Shown piece after piece: positions 7,406 through 13,034 of a stretch of DNA of 13,034 bases. The DNA is taken from positions 1-13,034 of the forward strand of contig JBMFXG010000060.1 in NCBI GenBank assembly GCA_049964535.1, given 5' to 3'. This DNA is from JAJYZP01 sp049964535 (lineage in GTDB: Bacteria > Actinomycetota > Acidimicrobiia > Acidimicrobiales > Acidimicrobiaceae). A program made the translations under genes and the position numbers. How positions within the stretch are numbered: position 1 is the stretch's first letter; each line of letters begins with the position of its first letter. The notes below the pieces were generated by a model. The model searched no databases. It saw only the letters and a list, made by a program, of their open reading frames with translations, and was not told the DNA's origin.

Positions 7406-8173
7406 CTACGCTCCTTTCGAATTGGATGAGTGACTCGAGGCCCAAGCGTTGAAGCCGGCCGGAGTGTCGACACTTACATGGAACAGCATCTCAGAGTGGT
7501 AGAGACCACAGAGCTGCGAGCAACGACCGATGAAACTTCCCACCTGATTCGGCGTAAAGTCAAAGTAGTTCGTAACCCCTGGAAGGGCATAACGAGAGAA
7601 ATCGAACGCCGGGATGTAGAAGCCATGAACAACATCGGACGATACCAGTCGTACGGTCGTGGTCTCGTTCTCAGGAAGCACCAGATCCGGGTAGTGATTT
7701 CCCTCGGTGTACTCCGTGATCCCGAGCGAGGGGTAGTAGAACTTCCAACCCCACTGGTAGGCGGTCACGTCCACTCGCAGATTAGGGTGTGCAGAGACCG
7801 CAGTCACCTTATTCTCCACTCGGACTGTAAAGACAAACAAGACAACGATGATAATGATCGGCACAACGGTATAGACAATCTCAATCGGGATGTGCGAGTG
7901 AGTCTGCTTGGGGATCTCATCCCCTCGACGCTTAAAACGCAGTATCGCATAGACCAGAGGCACGAAAACCGACAGTAGAACCGGTATCGAGAGGATAGCG
8001 AAAAACTGGAACAGGTGAAACGTGGAGTGTCCTTGTGTTGTGGCTCCACGATCTGCGCCAAAGCCAGGCAGGTTACAAGCTCCAAGCACCAGTCCACCAA
8101 GGACCAGGGCCGATCCGAACCTCACAGCCCTGACGACCGAGGATGATCGAGACGCTACGTCAATCGTTCTCAT
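7406..8173 (-). CDS. ctaC: Cytochrome c oxidase subunit II (CuA lipoprotein)
   Basis: Electron-entry subunit of the aa3 oxidase: its extracytoplasmic CuA domain takes electrons from QcrC. It has 255 residues from the ATG at 8173, which has GGAG five bases upstream (8179-8182). A lipoprotein signal follows: a basic N-terminus, hydrophobic 21-29 and lipobox LGAC with C33. Two helices (about 54-80 and 98-117) form the hairpin, followed by the cupredoxin domain with YQWGWKFYYP (139-148). CuA ligands: H183 (DVVHGFYIP), then C218-S-Q-L-C222 with H226 and M229. The residue giving the backbone carbonyl ligand is Gln220 instead of the commoner Glu, a tolerated variant. The frame stays open upstream to a GTG at 8377 inside qcrB, but the lipobox and ribosome site support 8173. 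It lies 31 bases after qcrB and 2 before ctaD. Confidence 0.96.
   Translation of the reverse strand: MRTIDVASRSSSVVRAVRFGSALVLGGLVLGACNLPGFGADRGATTQGHSTFHLFQFFAILSIPVLLSVFVPLVYAILRFKRRGDEIPKQTHSHIPIEIVYTVVPIIIIVVLFVFTVRVENKVTAVSAHPNLRVDVTAYQWGWKFYYPSLGITEYTEGNHYPDLVLPENETTTVRLVSSDVVHGFYIPAFDFSRYALPGVTNYFDFTPNQVGSFIGRCSQLCGLYHSEMLFHVSVDTPAGFNAWASSHSSNSKGA
7411..7415 (-). promoter_or_regulatory. Ribosome binding site deciding the ctaD start
   Basis: Minus-strand AGGAG lies seven bases before the GTG at 7403 and inside the end of ctaC. It favours that GTG over the upstream TTG at 7445, which has no such site. Confidence 0.7.
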
Positions 8174-8204
8174 AAGGTCTCCAAAGCTTCTTCGCACATC
8201 ACAA

Positions 8205-9863
8205 TCACTTCTGATCACCATGCCTCTGTCCTCGACCACGTCGACGCGGACCACCTCCGAAAAACCCACCTTGACTACCAGGAAGGCTTCGCGGGACTCG
8301 GAAAACCCCAGATCCACCCGAGCGCTGCGGCGGAAGCTCAGACTCCAAGGAGCGAGTGAACGAGCCGTTCGAATCACCGACCGTCACAAGCTCTTGCTCT
8401 TCGCTTCCCACATCCAATCCGCTGTGATGTAGGTATGCAGCCTCTTCTGGAACCGGAACCGGACTCTGCGCCGGATGAATGTCGTCCTCAGCTGGCTCAG
8501 CATCGACCGTCGAATAATTTCCAGTCTCATCACGAGAGATAATCATTGCGACCTTACGCTGCCCAGCCGCGTTGTTCTTCTGAGTCTCTTTCGTGATCAG
8601 ATACGTCACATACGCCGACGCTGGTGGTAGCACGATGAGGGCTATCCGAAAGAACCACAGAACAAAGTTCAGGGAAGTCTGAAAGGTGTTGGCAAGCACA
8701 TCGGTCGACGAAGCAAAGAACAAGACCACATAGAAGGCTAAAATCCCAACGCCAAGCGAGGTTCGCCACGAGTTATCCCGAGGTCTTTCGCAGATGTTGT
8801 GAACTCGATCGTCCTTCGTAATCTTTCTCTCTATGAAAGGCCAGAGAGCCAGAGCAGTAAAGGTGATCCCCGGTAGAAGAACCGCCGGGAAGAACACATT
8901 CGGAATCATGTGACCGAAGGCGACGATCTCCCAAGACGGCATCAAACGAAGCGCTCCATCGAGCCAACCCATATACCAGTCTGGCTGTACTGCATAGCTG
9001 ACTTTGTACGGGATGTACGGTCCGTAGAGCCAGATCGGATTGATCTGTACGAGACCACCGAGAGCCGCAAGGACACCTGCAGTAATAAAGAAGAAGCCAC
9101 CTGCTTCCAGCGCGTAACCCGGCCACAAAACCGTGCCGACAACATTTCTGTTTGTCCGTTTCGGTCCAGGATACTGCGTGTGCTTCTGATGGTACATGAT
9201 GCCCAAGTGGGCCGCTAAAAGTGCGACAATTAAGGCAGGTACGAGCAGTACGTGAATCGTGTAGAACCGCGGAATGATGCTGTTCCCTGGAAAGTTTCCA
9301 CCAAACAAGAAGAACGCCAGATAGCTACCAACAAGCGGAACTGACTCAACGATCGAGAATGCAATACGAATACCGGTGCCTGAGATCAAGTCATCAGGTA
9401 GTGAATAACCAATGAACCCGTTGACGATAGCGAGGATCAAAAGTAGAGTCCCGATAATCCAGTTGAGCTCTCGAGGCTTACGGAACGAGCCGGTGAAGAA
9501 GATTCGGCACACGTGCACAACGATCGCAGCAATGAAGACATTTGCCGCCCAGTGATGCATCTGGCGCATAACGAGCCCCGCCCGCACACTGAAACTTAAC
9601 CGCAACGTGGAGGCAAATGCCTCAGAGACCTTCTGCCCATCAAGCGGTTTGTAGGCGCCATGGTACGTGATGAGATGCGATGACGGTACGAAAAACAGGG
9701 TCAGAAACGTACCGGTGAAAAGAAGAACGATGAAGGAGTACAACGCAATCTCGCCGAGCATGAAAGACCAGTGGTCGGGAAAGATCTTGTTGAGCGAGCT
9801 ACGTCCCCCCTTGGCAATACCAAGTCTCTCGTCGACCCAATTGGTGACCTTCTGCGTCATCAT
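8205..9863 (-). CDS. qcrB: Menaquinol-cytochrome c reductase cytochrome b subunit
   Basis: Membrane core of the bc1 complex; oxidises menaquinol and carries two b haems. It has 552 residues from the ATG at 9863. Motifs (numbered from that start): FPDHWSFMLGEIALYSF (28-44), MHHWAANVF (102-110), haem ligands H103 and H117 in helix 2 and H204 and H219 in helix 4 (15 apart, as in b6f-like actinobacterial forms), SLPDDLISG (154-162), QKHTQYPGPKRT (226-237) and the quinol-site PDWY in VQPDWYMGW (PEWY in many others). The last roughly 120 residues form a polar tail that becomes Gly/Arg/Ser-rich and lies over an open ctaC frame. A TTG at 9881 is the alternative start. GGGAGAG (about 9874-9880) serves the ATG, though with long spacing. 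It begins five bases after the qcrA stop. Confidence 0.96.
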   Translation of the reverse strand: MMTQKVTNWVDERLGIAKGGRSSLNKIFPDHWSFMLGEIALYSFIVLLFTGTFLTLFFVPSSHLITYHGAYKPLDGQKVSEAFASTLRLSFSVRAGLVMRQMHHWAANVFIAAIVVHVCRIFFTGSFRKPRELNWIIGTLLLILAIVNGFIGYSLPDDLISGTGIRIAFSIVESVPLVGSYLAFFLFGGNFPGNSIIPRFYTIHVLLVPALIVALLAAHLGIMYHQKHTQYPGPKRTNRNVVGTVLWPGYALEAGGFFFITAGVLAALGGLVQINPIWLYGPYIPYKVSYAVQPDWYMGWLDGALRLMPSWEIVAFGHMIPNVFFPAVLLPGITFTALALWPFIERKITKDDRVHNICERPRDNSWRTSLGVGILAFYVVLFFASSTDVLANTFQTSLNFVLWFFRIALIVLPPASAYVTYLITKETQKNNAAGQRKVAMIISRDETGNYSTVDAEPAEDDIHPAQSPVPVPEEAAYLHHSGLDVGSEEQELVTVGDSNGSFTRSLESELPPQRSGGSGVFRVPRSLPGSQGGFFGGGPRRRGRGQRHGDQK

Positions 9864-9868
9864 AGCCG

Positions 9869-10783
9869 TTATCTCTCCCAAAACCCAGGGCCGATCGGCT
9901 GATCAAAGCCGTTCTGCGCAAGTAAATTGCCTGAAGAATCGATCTTGAGCGGAAGCTGCGGCAGCGGGCGAGGCGCAGGACCAAAGACCGGCGTGGCCCC
10001 TGTCAAAACATCGAAAAGACTCTGATGACAGGGACAGAGCAGCTGCTCAGTTAATTCTTGATAGAGTCCAACGGGACATCCAGCGTGGGTACAGACCTTC
10101 GAGAAGGCAAGGTATCCCTGAGGACCCCAAGTCTCGCGGCCCGGTCGCGTGACGATCTCGGTAGTGGCTGGACGGATGAGAATCACTTGGTCTAAGGCGT
10201 TACCCTCGAACCCTCTGGGAAAGACCGTCATCGCTCCCCCAACCTCAAGATCGCTCGCCAGGACCGCGGTTCCGTCGACCTTCACGACCTGCGAATCCTT
10301 CTTCCAATGGGTGACGAAGAGGGCCTTACCAGGGACTGGTCCCAAGGAGCGAAGAAAGGGGAAGAGTTGGATAATCCCAAACGCTCCTAGTGACACTCCA
10401 AGCATTCGGCCTAGAAACTTACGACGGCCCAACTGCTTGGAACCTCGCTCGAGCGATGCGTAAAAAGCCGCCCGATCTTCATCTGACGAGCGTAGCTCCT
10501 CGCGTTCTTGGACGAATGGACCGTGTGGAACGAGATACTTGCCCCATGAGACGATTCCCGCACCTATCCCTATCAGTGCTACGAAGAGGAAGGCACCCTC
10601 GAGCTGGGCCTGTCCTCCAACCCAAAACGTTACCCCAAGACCGATCGTGGCAACGAAGGAGAGAAAGAAGGCGAACGCAACAAATCTCTCAGCCGTCTTC
10701 GAACCGGTATCGAGGGAGCGATGCTCTTGCGCCACTCCCCTGGGGGAGCCAGCAGTGCCCTGCAGATGTTCATCAACGCTCAT
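9869..10783 (-). CDS. qcrA: Rieske iron-sulphur subunit of the bc1 complex
   Basis: Carries the 2Fe-2S cluster that takes the first electron from menaquinol at QcrB. It has 304 residues. The N-terminal cytosolic stretch is followed by two helices (about 33-54 and 62-80), a charged linker, then a twin-arginine motif GRRKFLGRMLG (119-129) leading into a third helix (about 126-146) and the Rieske domain. Cluster ligands: C231-T-H233-A-G-C236 and C250-P-C252-H253-Q-S; the disulphide pair is C236 and C252. Three helices with Tat export of only the last part is the known actinobacterial QcrA design, so it needs both membrane insertion and Tat; tatA lies at 4821. The ATG overlaps the qcrC stop (10780-10783), implying coupling. 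Confidence 0.96.
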   Translation of the reverse strand: MSVDEHLQGTAGSPRGVAQEHRSLDTGSKTAERFVAFAFFLSFVATIGLGVTFWVGGQAQLEGAFLFVALIGIGAGIVSWGKYLVPHGPFVQEREELRSSDEDRAAFYASLERGSKQLGRRKFLGRMLGVSLGAFGIIQLFPFLRSLGPVPGKALFVTHWKKDSQVVKVDGTAVLASDLEVGGAMTVFPRGFEGNALDQVILIRPATTEIVTRPGRETWGPQGYLAFSKVCTHAGCPVGLYQELTEQLLCPCHQSLFDVLTGATPVFGPAPRPLPQLPLKIDSSGNLLAQNGFDQPIGPGFWER

Positions 10784-11643
10784 CGTGCCGCCCGCCCTCC
10801 AATCCAGAAACCAAACAACATAAGGCCCCCAAGGCCAAGAAGAATTCCGACGAACCCCTCGGTCACTGGGCCGACATGGCCAAGCGACAACCCGCCCGGA
10901 TCCTGTGGTTTCTGCAGGTACAGCACGTACTTAGCAATACTCGCCACTTGAAAGTTCGAGAGAGTCCCGGGACCAAAGCGAGGCATATTGCCCGGACCGG
11001 TCCTCATGGCTTCAGCAATCTGGGTCGAGCCAACACCGTAGAGCGAGGGGGCGTAGACGTTATTGGCCAGGGCATCGCCCACGCCAGTAATAGTGTGACA
11101 AGCCGCACAGTTGGTGGAAAACAGACTCTGCCCTTCACTCAAGCTCGCCACCCCAAGGTTCACATCGGGAATGGCCGGTCCTCCCGGAGCTCGAGATACG
11201 ACGTACGCCGCGATCGCTAAGGTCTGCTGACGGGTAAATCTAGGGTGGCCCTCCATCGCTTGCACCGTAGGATCAGCAAGAGGCATTCTTCCCGTATAGA
11301 CCCAAAAGTCGATCGTTGCAGCACCGAGACCCTGAAGATTGGGCGCACGAGATGAGCCAGCCGCATTGACTCCGTGACACGAAGCACAGTTCTCGACGAA
11401 CAGTGTTCTGCCTTCCGGAACCAAGGTCTTGGACGGGTTGTGGTAGGTAATTGCCGGAGCTGTTGCGTGCTGCGAGAAGGTGATCGAAGACGGGCCGGTA
11501 CTCGGTTGTGCTACCGGAACGCTAGCGGTCTGCGCCTGCGAGGGATAAAAGATCACGAAGCCAAGAACGCCAACGAGCACCGTTACGGCAAGTGCCGCAC
11601 CTCCCGAGCGAATCGCACGAGGAAACGACTGGAAAAGACTCAT
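10780..11643 (-). CDS. qcrC: Di-haem cytochrome c subunit of the bc1 complex
   Basis: Replaces separate cytochrome c1 and soluble cytochrome c in actinobacteria, passing electrons from the Rieske cluster straight to CuA of CtaC. It has 287 residues: an N-terminal signal/anchor helix (about 14-33), a linker rich in Ala/Pro/Ser/Thr, a first haem site CASCH (86-90) with probable axial Met120 (GRMP), a second haem site CAACH (179-183) with probable axial Met220 (GNMP), and a C-terminal membrane anchor (about 258-281). Start ATG with GGGAGAGGA directly upstream. The 123 bases between ctaE and this gene show no convincing extra gene, only an ORF of about 24 codons (ending in a TAG) with no good ribosome site. 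Confidence 0.96.
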   Translation of the reverse strand: MSLFQSFPRAIRSGGAALAVTVLVGVLGFVIFYPSQAQTASVPVAQPSTGPSSITFSQHATAPAITYHNPSKTLVPEGRTLFVENCASCHGVNAAGSSRAPNLQGLGAATIDFWVYTGRMPLADPTVQAMEGHPRFTRQQTLAIAAYVVSRAPGGPAIPDVNLGVASLSEGQSLFSTNCAACHTITGVGDALANNVYAPSLYGVGSTQIAEAMRTGPGNMPRFGPGTLSNFQVASIAKYVLYLQKPQDPGGLSLGHVGPVTEGFVGILLGLGGLMLFGFWIGGRAAR

Positions 11644-11766
11644 TCCTCTCCCGACCCTTCTCTGCCTACTTCCACGCCATCCCCTTCATTTCGTAATCTA
11701 TCGTCGTGACCATGTATCGATTCAGCCGCAAACCCTGCAATCCACAGAGCCCGTTGCTCCTTGGCT

Positions 11767-12372
11767 CTAGTGCAAGAGAAACAGCACTGAGTACAGCGCT
11801 ATCCACACCACATCCACGAAGTGCCAATAGTAGCTAACCGATTGGAGCGCAGACAATTCTCCCGGATCTCGACCCTTGCCAGCCATTCTGACCAGGAGAA
11901 AACCCATAGCCAGAATTCCCAGGATCACGTGCAGACCGTGAATCCCGGTCATCATGTAAAAAAGAGAGCCGTAAGCATTGGTCTGTGGACCAAAAGCATT
12001 CTTTGACCACTCAACAGCTTGATTGGCAACAAAGGAGAGCCCCATGATCATGGTTAAGATGATCCACCACTTTGCAGCCGTCTTACGACCGTGCTCAGCC
12101 TCAAAAACTCCTTTTTGCATCGTCACTGACGACATCACCAAAATCAGAGTGAAAATTCCCGACTGCACTACATCGAGGTGGATCCCTCTCGGAGGCCAAG
12201 GAGTGCCGTCGTGGGCTCGAATCGTAAAGTAAGCGGCAAAGAGGCCGCCAAAGAACATGAACTCTGATCCCAACCAAACAATCGTCCCTACACCCAAGAT
12301 CGAGGGACGATTAAAGGTTATCGGCTCTCTCGGGGTCTTCTTGGTTGCTAGAGCTTGAGTCACAAACTCCAT
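11767..12372 (-). CDS. ctaE: Cytochrome c oxidase subunit III
   Basis: Membrane subunit of the aa3 oxidase without metals; it stabilises subunit I and sustains proton uptake. It has 201 residues and five helices, the short form usual in actinobacteria. Recognisable segments: GVGTIVWLGSEFMFFGGLFA (27-46, with the conserved Glu37), TIRAHDGTPWPP (50-61), MTGIHGLHVILG (about 141-152) and YYWHFVDVVWIALYSVLFL (about 181-199). It is the first gene of the operon. GGAG lies ten bases before the ATG, a weakly spaced site. The adjacency ctaE-qcrCAB is the classic actinobacterial order. Confidence 0.96.
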   Translation of the reverse strand: MEFVTQALATKKTPREPITFNRPSILGVGTIVWLGSEFMFFGGLFAAYFTIRAHDGTPWPPRGIHLDVVQSGIFTLILVMSSVTMQKGVFEAEHGRKTAAKWWIILTMIMGLSFVANQAVEWSKNAFGPQTNAYGSLFYMMTGIHGLHVILGILAMGFLLVRMAGKGRDPGELSALQSVSYYWHFVDVVWIALYSVLFLLH

Positions 12373-12419
12373 TCTTACACGACTCCATCCGTCTTCGGCA
12401 AATCCAACCCCGCTCCTGC

Positions 12420-12450
12420 CATAGAGATCATATGAATTCTCTCATAGAGA
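12420..12450. repeat. Direct repeat CATAGAGA in the ctaE upstream region
   Basis: CATAGAGA occurs at 12420-12427 and again at 12443-12450, 23 bases apart, within the 120-base gap between the helicase gene and ctaE. On the coding strand these read TCTCTATG twice, the downstream copy overlapping a possible -10 box. The spacing is near two helical turns, as for a regulator site, but no regulator is identified. Confidence 0.35.
12427..12432 (-). promoter_or_regulatory. Possible -10 box of the ctaE-qcrCAB-ctaCDF operon
   Basis: Minus-strand TATGAT lies 54 bases before the ctaE ATG. A matching -35 at 17 bases would be TGTAGT (12450-12455), a poor fit. A promoter is expected in this gap because it precedes the first operon gene, but the exact box is a guess. 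Confidence 0.25.
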
Positions 12451-12492
12451 CTACAGGTTCATCACAGACTCATGAGATCTGAGCCCAAGCTC

Positions 12493-13034
12493 TTAGACCA
12501 AGCGATCATCTACTTCAACCTCGACCAAAGCGCTCGAAAGCCACTCTGGACACACAGCACTCCCGATCATCGTTACCCTCTGCGTAGATCTGGTCATAGC
12601 AACGTACAGTGCCCTGAGTGCTCGTTCTGGTTCTTCGAGCAGGTGGAACGGCTCCAGTATCACAACGTTGTCAAATTCAAGACCCCGCATTGCCATGGCG
12701 TCAATAACTCTCGTATCAGTTAGATAGGCATCGCCAGCTGCAACTTGTCGTCGCTCCAGCGCCTCCTCGAGGCCAGGACCGAGAGACTTGGGGGTAACGA
12801 TGCAGGAGGTGCCACTGCGAAGTCCCTCCGGAGTCTTCTCGAGTTCACTAAGCACTGCATCAGAGAGAGACCCCGATGGTACCTGTCGGTACCGAATGCG
12901 ATACCCACCACTTCTCAACGCTCTCGAGGAGTCGTCTCCACCAAGGTAGCGCCGGCGTACAGCATCTGCGACCTCCACAATCTCCGCCGGTGTCCGGTAG
13001 TTCACCGTCAATGTAACCGTCTCGAAGGAACGAC
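12493..13034 (-). CDS. UvrD/HelD-type superfamily 1 helicase, C-terminal part
   Basis: Only the last 180 or so residues are in the window; the frame is open through the right edge. ETVTLTVNYRTPAEI near 12987-13023 is the helicase motif IV region (NYRTPxEI). MRGLEFDNVVILEP is motif V, and LYVAMTRSTQRVTMIG is motif VI with the arginine-finger context. The N-terminal ATPase with the Walker A motif lies outside. The NYRTPAEI style recalls the actinobacterial HelD/HelR proteins that remove RNA polymerase from DNA or rifampicin-stalled complexes, but other UvrD-like helicases share it, so the subfamily is not settled. The stop lies 120 bases before ctaE on the same strand; a promoter probably separates them. 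Confidence 0.82.
   Translation of the reverse strand, partial: RSFETVTLTVNYRTPAEIVEVADAVRRRYLGGDDSSRALRSGGYRIRYRQVPSGSLSDAVLSELEKTPEGLRSGTSCIVTPKSLGPGLEEALERRQVAAGDAYLTDTRVIDAMAMRGLEFDNVVILEPFHLLEEPERALRALYVAMTRSTQRVTMIGSAVCPEWLSSALVEVEVDDRLV

Noticed and set aside
7404..7445. Longer ctaD start (TTG at 7445)
   Set aside because: There is no ribosome site before the TTG, while AGGAG sits seven bases before the GTG at 7403.
7507..7520. CuA site with Gln instead of Glu as a sign of a defective oxidase
   Set aside because: That residue contributes a backbone carbonyl, and Gln is found in many working subunit II proteins; all side-chain ligands are present.
8174..8377. Longer ctaC start (GTG at 8377)
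   Set aside because: It would bury the lipobox about 100 residues from the N-terminus; the ATG at 8173 has a good ribosome site and gives a standard lipoprotein signal.
10390..11220. 276-codon plus-strand open frame over qcrA/qcrC
   Set aside because: It crosses two firmly identified genes on the other strand, with an Arg/Pro/Ser-rich product typical of shadow frames.
11644..11766. Extra small gene between ctaE and qcrC
   Set aside because: Only an ORF of about 24 codons with no start-linked ribosome site and no recognisable product.
1..13034. CRISPR, mobile element, phage or defence system
   Set aside because: No repeat arrays, transposase or integrase genes, terminal inverted repeats or defence-type domains were seen on either strand.

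Overview
The window looks like the chromosome of an actinobacterium. The strongest indicator is a fused-type respiratory operon: a di-haem cytochrome c (QcrC), a three-helix Rieske protein with a twin-arginine motif (QcrA), an actinobacterial-style cytochrome b (QcrB) and the small actinobacterial oxidase subunit IV (CtaF). Moderate GC by eye, frequent CGA/CGT arginine codons and the gene content would fit an acidophilic iron-oxidising member of the Acidimicrobiia (Ferrimicrobium-like), but that placement is inference from memory and not proven by anything here.

Layout. Left part (+ strand): a cation-diffusion-facilitator zinc exporter (about 112-1029), then after a 190-base gap a murE ligase (1221-2726) that overlaps by ATGA with a family 2 glycosyltransferase gene (2723-3664). 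Positions 3665-4146 hold no intact gene. On the minus strand this stretch carries what looks like a decayed gene in three consecutive reading frames. Next come a divergent pair, a DedA-family membrane protein (-) and tatA (+), whose starts lie very close together. Two hairpins follow tatA, in the 262-base gap between the convergent tatA and ctaF genes.

Right part (- strand, read right to left): ctaE, qcrC, qcrA, qcrB, ctaC, ctaD, ctaF. The genes are tightly packed, with ATGA overlaps at qcrC/qcrA and ctaD/ctaF and gaps of 2-31 bases elsewhere. The exception is 123 bases between ctaE and qcrC. Together they encode all the core subunits of a cytochrome bc1-aa3 supercomplex. QcrAB oxidises menaquinol, QcrC carries electrons by its two haems to the CuA centre of CtaC, and CtaD reduces oxygen and pumps protons. 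At the right edge is the C-terminal end of a UvrD/HelD-type helicase gene that continues out of the window.

In 1-111 and 1030-1220 I see no gene, RNA or convincing terminator. I found no tRNA, rRNA, CRISPR array, insertion sequence or phage gene. Most of the window is ordinary core metabolism. The points most worth a second look are the altered amino-acid-selecting motif of MurE, the all-in-one oxidase operon, the frameshifted remnant at 3657-4110, and the ambiguous overlapping reading frames at the qcrB/ctaC junction.
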